DNA of 64,000 nt from Emticicia sp051209875 (GTDB lineage Bacteria; Bacteroidota; Bacteroidia; Cytophagales; Spirosomataceae): NCBI RefSeq assembly GCF_051209875.1, contig NZ_JBNTQY010000001.1, positions 5,270,001 to 5,334,000 of the forward strand, read 5' to 3'. A program made the translations under genes and the position numbers. Shown piece by piece: positions 35,523 through 44,348 of this stretch; within the stretch, counting starts at the first letter, position 1, and every line of letters starts with the position of its first letter. Below the pieces are notes generated by a model. It ran no database searches. It saw nothing but the letters and a program-made list of their open reading frames with translations, and was not told the DNA's origin.

Positions 35523-36521
35523 CTAATCTTCTTTCTGCCCTTTGTACTTTGACTTTTCAAAAATATCACGAGCATTGGCGTTTTCCATTAAATCAACTAA
35601 CGAAATTGAAGGATTTTCGGTTCGATATCGACTCACAATTCGCCAGCCTAACCATTGTCCAATTCGCCCAGGACAATCTTCTCCTATTTCAAAAACCTTC
35701 GGGCGGTCGCCTAAATACTTTTCTTTTGTGCGGTCATTTGTATCGTAAAGTAATTTATTTTCAAGGAAATATGCCCAAACCAAATCTTGAGAATTCCAAG
35801 TTTTGGTCATTGCCTCATTACTATAAGCAATCACCAGCGAATCGGCAACATCTGGCAACATCGCTCTTGTAAATTCAAAACTTTTACCATAATACAGCAT
35901 GTCACCCATCAAAGAACGGTCATTTTGGTCAATTTTGTTGTATTTTTTTGATAAAAGTGTCAAAATTGAAGGAACAATATAAGGCTTATCAAATCTTTCC
36001 AACAAATAGGCGGGATATTGTGGACGGTATTTGGCTTTAGGGCCAAGAAAAGTTTCCAATGGAATAACTATCAGGTTATCCGAAACCATTAATTCTAAGT
36101 CAAGAGCTGTAAAAGTGGTAATGATTTGTGGCTCTTTAAAATCAGGGTAGTAGAATTTTATATGTTTAAAAGCTATTTCTAACTCCTTCTTTAATTCTGC
36201 TAAATCTCCGAATGATTTTTTCGTGTCTTCATAAAAAGCCTTTGTATCGGCATTATGGCAAATCAAGTCAAGACGGTTGATTAGAGCCGTATCATTGGGA
36301 GAAGTCTGGTAAAATTGATTGACAAAGCTGGTATTTTTCTGTAAAAAAGCCTTGATTTCATCTTTATTTTGCAATTTCATCATGCTTTCATCAAATCTCA
36401 ATACATTTACCTTAACTTTAACGTTGGAGACATCAACAGATTCAGAATTTTGACAAGAATTGAGAAAAAGTATTGTTAGAAAAGACAAACTTAATAAGCA
36501 GAGCAAAAGGATAGGTTTCAT
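35523..36521 (-). CDS. gldB: Gliding motility lipoprotein GldB
   Basis: 332 aa. Lipoprotein signal with FLNSCQ lipobox. The family pattern is present: VLRFDESMMKL early, YYPDFKEPQIITTF in the middle, a YPAYLLERFDKPYIVPSIL block, and C-terminal GRIGQWLGWRIVSRYRTENP. GldB is needed for gliding in Flavobacterium and belongs to the gliding/T9SS machinery; T9SS-sorted proteins occur elsewhere in the window. -7 box TATTTTTG at 36559-36552 (minus). Confidence 0.85.
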   Translation of the reverse strand: MKPILLLCLLSLSFLTILFLNSCQNSESVDVSNVKVKVNVLRFDESMMKLQNKDEIKAFLQKNTSFVNQFYQTSPNDTALINRLDLICHNADTKAFYEDTKKSFGDLAELKKELEIAFKHIKFYYPDFKEPQIITTFTALDLELMVSDNLIVIPLETFLGPKAKYRPQYPAYLLERFDKPYIVPSILTLLSKKYNKIDQNDRSLMGDMLYYGKSFEFTRAMLPDVADSLVIAYSNEAMTKTWNSQDLVWAYFLENKLLYDTNDRTKEKYLGDRPKVFEIGEDCPGRIGQWLGWRIVSRYRTENPSISLVDLMENANARDIFEKSKYKGQKED

Positions 36522-36676
36522 ATATAGTCAAATATTTTTTTAAAAAACGCACAAAAATAGATAAATATTTGCCCCGAATCATCTAATTTTGTAAGATTGT
36601 ATTTCAATAAAAATTTGCAGGAAACTTGGTTCATGTTAATCAAGTACATTATAAAACCTTTAATTGACCACTAAAA

Positions 36677-37531
36677 ATGTTCCATGTAAACCTTTCAGCT
36701 AAATCTTTTGGCAAAAATTTGCTTTTAGCAAGTGTATTCCTATGTTCATTTCAGGTATTTGCCCAGAAGAAAAGTGGAATAAACAAAAGTATCAATAGTA
36801 AAAGTATCAGCAGTAAAGGTGTCAATAATAAAAGTGCCAACGGAAAAAGTATAGTTAATAGAATTGATGCTCTTATTCAAAGAAATCGCCGACTTAGCTC
36901 TGAAATTACCGCCCTTAATCAATTATTGATCAAACAAAGTAATCAAATACTTTCACAAGAAGGGATTAATAATTACTACAAATCACTATTAAAAACTTCG
37001 AGAGATTCTACTTCAATTACACAAAAAACATATACCGACTATAACCAAAAAGCTGAAGCAGAAATACTCGCCTTGAAAACTGCTTTGGCTGATACCATCG
37101 CAGCATTTCAAGAATTTAGAAAACAAACTTTTAAAGAGCGAAATAGGGTTGTAAAAGATACGAATGTGGTAAGAGTATATAGTATGCCTTATGACCAAGT
37201 AAGGGTAAGAGTATTAAGAAAAATCCTTGATGAAGGTATTGGTTTAGTTATTGAGCGAAATACTGACGAAGGATTTTTAGTTTCAAAAATATTTAAAGAC
37301 CGTAAAAGTAACGGTTTATTTAAAAGAACCCTTGATACTCGTGTTGATTGTGACATAAAAATGGTTCAGCATCCTTATGAAGACAATAAAACACTTTTCT
37401 ATGCCACTACTCGTGTGCAAGAAAAAACTAAGAAAGACAGTTCATTTATTGAATTGACAGACGATAAAATGATAAAAGATTATCAAAAGAAATTATTAAA
37501 GTTTTTTGATGACTTTTTGGTTGGGAACTAA
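36677..37531 (+). CDS. Exported protein with 15-bp tandem repeats and coiled coil
   Basis: 284 aa. Signal peptide ends VFAQ near residue 34. Residues 37-61 are five tandem pentapeptides (KSINS, KSISS, KGVNN, KSANG, KSIVN) encoded by five 15-bp repeats (36785-36859). A coiled coil follows (RIDALIQRNRRLSSEITALNQLLIKQ region, about residues 63-95), then an alpha/beta C-terminal domain I do not recognise. A -7 box TAATTTTG lies at 36584-36591. Probably a periplasmic/envelope protein; function unknown. Confidence 0.7.
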   Translation: MFHVNLSAKSFGKNLLLASVFLCSFQVFAQKKSGINKSINSKSISSKGVNNKSANGKSIVNRIDALIQRNRRLSSEITALNQLLIKQSNQILSQEGINNYYKSLLKTSRDSTSITQKTYTDYNQKAEAEILALKTALADTIAAFQEFRKQTFKERNRVVKDTNVVRVYSMPYDQVRVRVLRKILDEGIGLVIERNTDEGFLVSKIFKDRKSNGLFKRTLDTRVDCDIKMVQHPYEDNKTLFYATTRVQEKTKKDSSFIELTDDKMIKDYQKKLLKFFDDFLVGN

Positions 37532-37551
37532 AAAAAGCTTTTAGATCAAAC

Positions 37552-37586
37552 AAAAAAGTCCATGTTTTCAGACATGGACTTTTTTT
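37552..37586 (+). terminator. Terminator
   Basis: 14-bp perfect stem AAAAAAGTCCATGT / ACATGGACTTTTTT with a 6-nt loop, 20 nt after the preceding stop. Confidence 0.85.
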
Positions 37587-37718
37587 AACGCCAGTAAGTT
37601 TGATAATTTTTGTGATTTTTTTTTACGAATAAAAGTCCCAACTGAATGGCTTAAGCTGGTTTTAAAGCCTTGTTTGGCATAAAACTTGTTAAAATAGATA
37701 ATATAACAATTGGATTTC

Positions 37719-37750
37719 CTTGATAATCTATATGAATCTGCTTATTTTTG
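37719..37750 (+). promoter_or_regulatory. Promoter for the PpiD-like gene
   Basis: CTTG (37719-37722), 20-nt spacer, TATTTTTG (37743-37750). The -33 is one base off. ATG is 76 nt downstream. Confidence 0.5.
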
Positions 37751-37826
37751 CACCTCAATTTTTAAAAAGAAAATATTTTTGCAATAAAACAGTCCTAAAA
37801 GTCCAGTAATAAATTTAAATAAACAA

Positions 37827-39968
37827 ATGGCTTTAATTAACAAAATTCGTGAGCGTTCAGGTGTTGCCGTTGCGGTTATCGCAGTTGCACTCATTCTATT
37901 CATTGTCGGTGGAGATTTATTCGGCGGAGGTAATGGTAGAGGTGGATTATTTAGTAGCAATAACAATAAAATAGGTGAAATTGCTGGAACAAGTATTGAT
38001 TACCAAGCATTTCAAGCAAAATTAGATGTTGCCCGTTCAAATTATGAACAACAGGCAGGAAGATCTTTGCAAGAACAAGAAATACAACAGCTCCGTAGCC
38101 AAGTATGGGAGCAAATGATTTTTGATATTACTTACAAAGAAGAATTTGAAAAATTAGGCTTAAAAGTTACTCCTGATGAACTTCGTGAGATGGTACAAGG
38201 TACAAAAAACCTTAGTCCGCTTATCAAACAACAATTTACTGACCCACAAACTGGACAATACGACCGCAATCGCCATATTGAGTTTATCAATGCAGCAGCG
38301 GCCAACCAACTTCCTGCTCCACAAAAAGCAGCTTGGGATCAAGTAAAAGAGCAAGCTATTCAACAACGTTTGTTGGAAAAATATAATGCTTTATTAACAG
38401 CTTCTACTTATGTAACAACCGCAGAAGCGAAAAGAGAATACGAAGCCCAAGCAACTAAAGCTGATGCTCGTTATTTGTATGTACCTTATACTAGCATCAT
38501 TGATACAACAATCAAAGTAACTGATAGCCAATTGTCAGATTATTTGAGCAAACACAAAGAAGAATATAAAGGCTATGACAGCCGTTCATTCGATTACGTA
38601 GTGTATCAAGTAATGCCAACCAAAGAAGATAGTGCTGCTTTATATGATGACATCAAAAGTTTTGCAAAAGGTTTAGCTGCTGCTCCAGATGCAAAAGCTT
38701 ACGCTGCTCTTAATTCTGATACACGTATTCCTTACGAGCGTAGTGCTGGAGAAATCACTGGTCAATTGAAAGATGCTATATCTTCGGCGATTCAAGGTGC
38801 TGTTATTGGACCTTTCAAAGATGGAAATTCTTATTCTATTCATAAATATGAAGGTATCACGACTGACTCTCTTTATACAGTTCGTACAAGTCACATCTTG
38901 ATTCGTGCTGATAAAACTGCACCTGATTCGGTAAAAGCTAATGCTCGTACAAAAGCACAAGATATTTTAGCTCAATTGAGACAAGGAGCAGATTTCGCAA
39001 CTTTGGCACGTGCCAATAGCCAAGATGGCTCGGCACAACAAGGTGGAGATTTGGGTTACTTCAAAAACAATGGTTCAATGGTAAAACCTTTTGAAAGTGC
39101 TGTTTTTGCATTTAGTGGCACAGGTTTGTTACCAAATATTGTTGAAACAGACTTTGGTTACCATATTATTAAAGTAACAGAAGCAAAATCTAATACAAAA
39201 TATAAGATTGCTACTATCAGCCGTGAGCTACAAGCAAGTGAAGGCACTCGTAATGCTATTTACCAAAAAGCAGAAGCTTTACGTGCAAGTTGTGATTCAA
39301 AAGAAGAGTTTGAAGCTGCTGTGAAAAAAGATGGCAAATTAGTTATCTTGAAAGCTGATAAAATCTTCCCAGAAGCGGCTTCATTTAACACGATTCAAAA
39401 TGCACGTGAAATCGTGTTGTGGGCTTTCAACGATGATACAAAAGAGGGTGCAATCTCTAATCGTGTTTTTGAAATTGGTGATAGCTTTATTGTTGCTGCC
39501 ATCACAGCAAAAACTGAAAAAGATAGTCCAAAAGCTGATGATTTTAAAGATATATTGACTACGAAAGTACGTAATGAAATCAAATCTGAGCAAATCTTGA
39601 AGAAATTAACTGGAGCATCTGGTACATTAGAGCAAATCGCACAAAAATACGGTGCAGGTGCTTTGGTTGAAGCTGCCACAGGTATCAACATGGCAACAGG
39701 AATGCTTACCTCTCCTGGTGTTGACCCAACAGCCATTGGTAAAATCTTCAGCTTGCAAGCAGGCAAACGCTCAAAACCATTTGTTGGCGAGAACGGCGTA
39801 TTTATCGTAGAAACAACCAATATTGTAAAAGCTCCTGAAATTGCTGATTATACACAATACAAAGCTCAAATCAACCAACGTAACGGTGGATACGGTGCTT
39901 CGTATATGGCAAATCAAGCGATTCGTGATAACGCAAACATCAAAGATAACAGAGCGAAATTCTTCTGA
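37827..39968 (+). CDS. PpiD-like peptidyl-prolyl isomerase / periplasmic foldase
   Basis: 713 aa. A single membrane anchor (residues ~11-32, VAVIAVALILFIVGG) is followed by a SurA_N-type chaperone domain (QEQEIQQLRSQVWEQMI) and a parvulin domain about residues 350-450 (RTSHILIRADKT, SQDGSAQQGGDLGYFKNNG, ETDFGYHIIKV). The C-terminal part is chaperone-like. It would assist folding of exported and outer-membrane proteins from the inner-membrane surface. Stands alone, with its own promoter and terminator. Confidence 0.9.
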   Translation: MALINKIRERSGVAVAVIAVALILFIVGGDLFGGGNGRGGLFSSNNNKIGEIAGTSIDYQAFQAKLDVARSNYEQQAGRSLQEQEIQQLRSQVWEQMIFDITYKEEFEKLGLKVTPDELREMVQGTKNLSPLIKQQFTDPQTGQYDRNRHIEFINAAAANQLPAPQKAAWDQVKEQAIQQRLLEKYNALLTASTYVTTAEAKREYEAQATKADARYLYVPYTSIIDTTIKVTDSQLSDYLSKHKEEYKGYDSRSFDYVVYQVMPTKEDSAALYDDIKSFAKGLAAAPDAKAYAALNSDTRIPYERSAGEITGQLKDAISSAIQGAVIGPFKDGNSYSIHKYEGITTDSLYTVRTSHILIRADKTAPDSVKANARTKAQDILAQLRQGADFATLARANSQDGSAQQGGDLGYFKNNGSMVKPFESAVFAFSGTGLLPNIVETDFGYHIIKVTEAKSNTKYKIATISRELQASEGTRNAIYQKAEALRASCDSKEEFEAAVKKDGKLVILKADKIFPEAASFNTIQNAREIVLWAFNDDTKEGAISNRVFEIGDSFIVAAITAKTEKDSPKADDFKDILTTKVRNEIKSEQILKKLTGASGTLEQIAQKYGAGALVEAATGINMATGMLTSPGVDPTAIGKIFSLQAGKRSKPFVGENGVFIVETTNIVKAPEIADYTQYKAQINQRNGGYGASYMANQAIRDNANIKDNRAKFF

Positions 39969-39989
39969 TATTTTGATTTATAAAGCATA

Positions 39990-40022
39990 AAAAAAGGAGT
40001 GCCATGAGGTGCTCCTTTTTTT
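39990..40022. terminator. Terminator between ppiD-like and TonB receptor genes
   Basis: A7-GGAGTGCC / GGTGCTCC-T7 type stem with two G-T pairs and a 4-nt loop; suited to both convergent genes. Confidence 0.78.
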
Positions 40023-40037
40023 GTTTTTAGCTTAATT

Positions 40038-42611
40038 CTATTTCATATTAACCGTCACCGTAGCATAATAAAATGCCCCAATAGTTGGTCCCGCAATGAA
40101 ACTTACATAATGATTGTTGAAAACATTTGTACCAGCAATTTTAAATTGTAAGCCTTTATTTCTCAAATAATAAGTCAATTGAGCATCAACTGTATTAATC
40201 TTTGGCACAGTGCCTGACGCCAAAGCCGACTGCCATAAAAAAGATTCTTGGTATTTATAATTGACGCCAAAACCGATATTTTTGGTTAATGTTGTATTAT
40301 TGATACCCACATTCACTATCCAACGAGGCGTATTGAATGCCTCTTCAAAACCATCATTATTTGCTACATTTTTAAGTTTAGCAAAAGATGTATTACTGGT
40401 AATCGTAAAGTTTTTATAAAAATTATAAGTCAGACTAATTCCCCCACCATAGTTTCTGACAATTGTTTTAGAGTTTGTCCAAAGGCGATAGCGAGCTTGT
40501 TTATTTAGGTCATACATATAAAAAGCCAATGAATCAGTAGCGGTGCCAATCGGGACGTTCGCCTCGATTTGTGCCATGAAATTGCGATAAACATTATAAT
40601 AAAAATCAACATCAATAAATAGCCTTTTCCCTATCGGATAACCTTTGTAGCCAATCTCAAAACTATTGACATATTCAGGTTGGAGATAAGTATAATCATT
40701 TTTACGAAGCAGGTTTTTATTTTTCAAAATAGCCTGATTCTGACTCAATTTATTAATATTTATATCATTATTGACAGCCGCTGTAAAATCATCAATGGTT
40801 TTGCGTAGATAAGAATTTTCAAAAATTTCTTGCGACATAATCGGTAAACCTCCTACTCGCTTTACACCACCACTATTAATATTTGAAAAAGCCTCAAACA
40901 AACTCGGAAAACGATATCCATTTTGATAAGAAACTCTAAAATGAGTATTTTCATTGAGTGAATAAACTGCCGAACCACGAGGGTTGAGTCGAAAATTAAA
41001 ATATTTATTTTTATCACCTCTTAATGTAAAAATAAATTTAAGCTTTTCATCAAGAAATAGCTTGCTCAATTGCACAAAACCACCTGATTTCCAATAAGTT
41101 AGCATCTTACCCGATTCTTTTGGATTGATAAAATAATTGCCATCAGGAACCACAAAGTAATTTCGATAATCAAATCCTGCCAAAAGTCCAAAACCATTTT
41201 TTTGTAAAGTCGGGGAAAGTTTTTTGCTCAAATCAGTCAAACCTTCAGTATGTAAAAGAAATGATTTTACCCGCAGTGCAGCACCAATGTCCCAATTATT
41301 GATATTGCCTAATTTTTCAATCAAATCATTAAATTGTTGCGTATTGGGCTGTGGTCTGCCTTTATCTGCCGTAATTCTGGCAATCATTAAAGCATCAATG
41401 ATTGTTTTACCTTGCTTATTTTGATTATTAAATTCATTGGTAAAATCCGTAAACCAAACATTGTCGCTTTTGAAACTTCGGTCAATATTCTCTGCCATCG
41501 AACGAATATTATACGATTTACCAGTATTTTCAGCAGTCAAATAAGCTTTAATTTGAGTCGTTGAATTTTGATAAACCAAAGCATTTTGCGACAGTCGATA
41601 ATTATCTAAACGAAAACGATTGGTACGTTGATAAACATTATCTAATTGGGCATATTTGAAAATATATGAAATCTCGTGCTTAGGTTTCGGGCGAAAATTA
41701 ACAGCAAAATCGCCTTTGATATTATTAATTGAATAATCCGTTACCTCTTCTTCAAAATAACCAGTTCGAGCAACCACGTATTTTTTCCCACTCAGTGTAA
41801 GTGTTCGACGATTAGAAGATTCATTGCCATAGGAATTAACAAAATCTGCTCCTACATTATCTTTTCCGATTAAACCTACCGAGGTATTGGCAGTTGGATT
41901 AAGGTCTAATGTAGAATTGGCAACCCAATCATAGCCTTTTTGGTAAGTGAAGTTTGTTTTAAAAGCCCATCTTTCATTCAGCTTTTTGGCATAACGCAAG
42001 CTCGTTTCTGAGAATAATTTAGGGCTAACTGTTTCATTATTTAGCGAAGCGTCGCCCGTATGATTTACACCCGTCTTTTGTTGAATACTCAAACCCTCTG
42101 ACTCAAATGGATTCAATGTAATTAGATTAACCAAACCATTCAAAGAATTCATACCATATAATGCCGAAGCCACACCAGGTATCATCTCCACTTGTCGAAT
42201 ATCAAGGTCTGAAGGCCCCATGGCCGAAGCAATAGGTGAGCCAATATGCGGAGCTTGGTTGTCGATGCCATCAACCAATTGTACAAATCTAACATTAGTC
42301 GTATTCGTAAAACCACGAGCATTATACACTCTAAAACCCAAACTTGGCGTAATGAGTTGAATCCCACGCATATTTTCGATAGCATCAAAATAGCTCAAAG
42401 CTGGGCTTTGTTGAATTTGTTTGAGCGTCAGCAATTCAATACTTGTGGGAGATTTCAAGTAGTTTTCTTTGATTCTTGAAGCCGAAATAACCACTTCATT
42501 CAATACTTTCGACTTTAGTGTATCGGCTTGTCCTTGTGCAGGTATTGAAAAAATAAGAAAACAAATTAACGTTATATATTTACTAATATAACGAAAGATA
42601 AAAAAAAGCAT
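40038..42611 (-). CDS. TonB-dependent outer-membrane receptor, probably oxyanion (molybdate/tungstate) linked
   Basis: 857 aa. Signal peptide ends near PAQGQ (residue ~28); a plug domain follows at once (LNEVVISASRIKENYLKSPTSIE, ARGFTNTTNVRFVQLVDGIDN, IEMIPG-like VEMIPGVASALYG), then a ~700-residue barrel ending in VTVNMK. It imports a ligand across the outer membrane with TonB energy. Family sequence does not name the ligand, but the upstream gene is a ModE-like regulator and two ModE-type operators flank this start (42570-42593 and 42676-42717), the second containing the likely -7 box. I infer molybdate, tungstate or a carrier complex. Confidence 0.88.
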   Translation of the reverse strand: MLFFIFRYISKYITLICFLIFSIPAQGQADTLKSKVLNEVVISASRIKENYLKSPTSIELLTLKQIQQSPALSYFDAIENMRGIQLITPSLGFRVYNARGFTNTTNVRFVQLVDGIDNQAPHIGSPIASAMGPSDLDIRQVEMIPGVASALYGMNSLNGLVNLITLNPFESEGLSIQQKTGVNHTGDASLNNETVSPKLFSETSLRYAKKLNERWAFKTNFTYQKGYDWVANSTLDLNPTANTSVGLIGKDNVGADFVNSYGNESSNRRTLTLSGKKYVVARTGYFEEEVTDYSINNIKGDFAVNFRPKPKHEISYIFKYAQLDNVYQRTNRFRLDNYRLSQNALVYQNSTTQIKAYLTAENTGKSYNIRSMAENIDRSFKSDNVWFTDFTNEFNNQNKQGKTIIDALMIARITADKGRPQPNTQQFNDLIEKLGNINNWDIGAALRVKSFLLHTEGLTDLSKKLSPTLQKNGFGLLAGFDYRNYFVVPDGNYFINPKESGKMLTYWKSGGFVQLSKLFLDEKLKFIFTLRGDKNKYFNFRLNPRGSAVYSLNENTHFRVSYQNGYRFPSLFEAFSNINSGGVKRVGGLPIMSQEIFENSYLRKTIDDFTAAVNNDININKLSQNQAILKNKNLLRKNDYTYLQPEYVNSFEIGYKGYPIGKRLFIDVDFYYNVYRNFMAQIEANVPIGTATDSLAFYMYDLNKQARYRLWTNSKTIVRNYGGGISLTYNFYKNFTITSNTSFAKLKNVANNDGFEEAFNTPRWIVNVGINNTTLTKNIGFGVNYKYQESFLWQSALASGTVPKINTVDAQLTYYLRNKGLQFKIAGTNVFNNHYVSFIAGPTIGAFYYATVTVNMK
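42570..42593. promoter_or_regulatory. ModE-type operator 1, inside the receptor's signal-peptide codons
   Basis: CGTTATAT-N8-ATATAACG, perfect 8-bp half-sites, at codons 7-14 of the TonB receptor gene. Confidence 0.6.
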
Positions 42612-42625
42612 AAATGATTATGATT

Positions 42626-42665
42626 AAAAGGGAAATTTGAATTGCATTTAATAAATTTCCCTTTT
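42626..42665 (-). promoter_or_regulatory. Leader hairpin upstream of the TonB receptor
   Basis: Perfect 13-bp arms (AAAAGGGAAATTT / AAATTTCCCTTTT) with a 14-nt loop, between operator 2 and the ATG; on the minus strand the stem ends in TTTT. Either the modE terminator or a leader hairpin/attenuator. Confidence 0.5.
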
Positions 42666-42675
42666 TGAAATAAAA

Positions 42676-42717
42676 AGAGAAATTCGTTATATATACAAAT
42701 ATATAACGAATTTCTCT
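42676..42717. promoter_or_regulatory. ModE-type operator 2: 42-bp palindrome with embedded -7 box
   Basis: Perfect 18-bp arms (AGAGAAATTCGTTATATA and complement) around TACAAA; the core is CGTTATATA-N6-TATATAACG. On the minus strand the centre reads TATATTTG (42703-42696), a perfect TAnnTTTG -7 box for the receptor gene. The right end touches the ModE-like gene's stop codon. The core resembles the inverted CGTTATAT half-sites of known ModE boxes. Confidence 0.7.
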
Positions 42718-43085
42718 CATGACTGTAAAAAGGCTTCTAATTTTTCAGAAAGATAAATATTAAATTCACTGTGAAGCTTTTTAAATGCTGTGATAAGTTG
42801 TTTGCCCTCTTCGGTTACAATTGTTCCACCACCCTTTTCTCCACCAGTTTGGGTCGTCACTATAGGCTTAGTGGTATGTTGATTTATCGAATTGATTAAA
42901 TCCCATGCTTTTTTGTAAGACATTCCCATCAATTTGGCTGCTTGACTAATAGAGCCTGTCTCGATGATTTTTTCAAGCAATTCAACCCTTCCTGGCCCCA
43001 TAAAGCGATCATTTTCGCTCTCAATTCTGAGCATACCGCTCATGTGGAGTTGTTTTGAAGGCTTAATTATTTCTTTAATTGTCAT
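42717..43085 (-). CDS. ModE-like winged-helix regulator without metal-binding domain
   Basis: 122 aa. The ModE N-terminal signature is clear: GSISQAAKLMGMSYKKAWDLINSIN, then the wing TQTGGEKGGGTIVTEEGKQLI. E. coli ModE has two additional molbindin domains that bind molybdate; they are absent here, as in many stand-alone ModE-N proteins, so the ligand sensor is unknown. It lies immediately upstream of the TonB receptor and next to two ModE-type palindromes. An imperfect -7 box TATCTTTA is at 43118-43111 (minus). Confidence 0.88.
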   Translation of the reverse strand: MTIKEIIKPSKQLHMSGMLRIESENDRFMGPGRVELLEKIIETGSISQAAKLMGMSYKKAWDLINSINQHTTKPIVTTQTGGEKGGGTIVTEEGKQLITAFKKLHSEFNIYLSEKLEAFLQS

Positions 43086-43233
43086 TTTCCTACTTTGTTA
43101 GGTTGATGTGTAAAGATAAAAAACTATTGATTTTTCCTTTTAAAGAAAATTAAAAAACATTACCCGATTGTATTTAACAACGATTCAATAAATATAGATT
43201 GATTAACTATTTAAAAATTTATTATCCTACTTG

Positions 43234-43265
43234 TTTGGTAGATTTAATATAGTATTGTATTTTTG
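43234..43265 (+). promoter_or_regulatory. Consensus Bacteroidota promoter
   Basis: TTTG (43234-43237), 20-nt spacer, TATTTTTG (43258-43265), directed at the DUF1684 gene 101 nt downstream. Confidence 0.7.
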
Positions 43266-43366
43266 CACTCAAATTTAAACAATACACTGAACAGAGAAAA
43301 GTTTATAATAATAGGTGTTTTTAGTAACTTTACTTTTCTGAAAACCAATCAATTTCGATTATTACA

Positions 43367-44269
43367 ATGAAAAAAAATATTAAACCGTCAAATGTAAGTC
43401 TTTACTTAGGTATTTTATGCGTAAGCATACTCTTTTCTTTTAGTGTTAAAAGTGATGATTCTGACTACGAAAAAGAAATCAAAGCGTGGCAACAGACTCG
43501 TGTTGAAAATCTAAAAAAAGAGAATGGATGGCTAAATCTGGCAGGTTTATTTTGGCTTGAAGAAGGGAAAAATTCTTTTGGAGCAAGCACTGATAATAAA
43601 ATTGTTTTCCCAAAGAATAAAAGTAAACAGTTTTTAGGCGATTTTATTTTAGAAAAAGGTGAGGTTTTCGTTGAACCTAAGGCTGATGCTGAAATCTTTA
43701 ATGATACTCAACCTGTTGGGAAACTTAAAATTTATCCTGCTGAAAAGAATATCATTCTGAAGCATAATTCCTTGCGTTGGTTTGTTATCAAACGTGGTGA
43801 ACGTTTTGCCGTTCGTTTGCGAGATTTAGAAAGTCCATTTTTGAAAGAATTTCATGGTATTGAAACTTTTCCAATTGATGAAAAGTGGAAAGTGAAAGCC
43901 AAATTTGTCCCAAGCGTTGGAAAGAAAATACCCATCCTTGACATTACTGGACAAACTACCCTACAAGATTCACCTGGAAGTTTAGTATTTACGATTGCAG
44001 GAAAAGAATACAGTTTGGATGCCTTGACAGAAGGCGAGAGCTTATTTATCTTATTTGGCGATAAAACTAATAAAATTGAAACTTATGGGTCGGGAAGGTT
44101 TTTGAATGCGGCAAAAGCAGATGCCGAAGGCTACACCTATCTTGATTTCAATAAAGCCTACAATCCGCCTTGTGCTTTTACCCCTTATGCAACATGTCCT
44201 TTGCCACCTAAACAAAATCAATTACCATTCAATTTAACGGCAGGAGAGAAAAATTACGGGCATCATTGA
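43367..44269 (+). CDS. DUF1684 protein
   Basis: 300 aa with an N-terminal hydrophobic export signal. The family pattern is present: IKAWQQTRVENLKKENGWL, LAGLFWLEEGKNSFG, and the C-terminal DFNKAYNPPCAFTPYATCPLP where Pro-Pro-Cys and two further conserved residues lie. DUF1684 proteins are usually exported; their function is unknown. Divergent from modE and served by a consensus promoter. Confidence 0.82.
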   Translation: MKKNIKPSNVSLYLGILCVSILFSFSVKSDDSDYEKEIKAWQQTRVENLKKENGWLNLAGLFWLEEGKNSFGASTDNKIVFPKNKSKQFLGDFILEKGEVFVEPKADAEIFNDTQPVGKLKIYPAEKNIILKHNSLRWFVIKRGERFAVRLRDLESPFLKEFHGIETFPIDEKWKVKAKFVPSVGKKIPILDITGQTTLQDSPGSLVFTIAGKEYSLDALTEGESLFILFGDKTNKIETYGSGRFLNAAKADAEGYTYLDFNKAYNPPCAFTPYATCPLPPKQNQLPFNLTAGEKNYGHH

Positions 44270-44348
44270 TGGTTTGTATAAAATTTTTAGAGAAGCTCTA
44301 AACTAAAACTGTTATCTTTACCACACTTTAATAAAAATCTTGTGCAAC

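Noticed and set aside
39395..39820. 141-aa frame opposite the PpiD-like gene
   Set aside because: Antisense shadow of a well-conserved protein, no start context.
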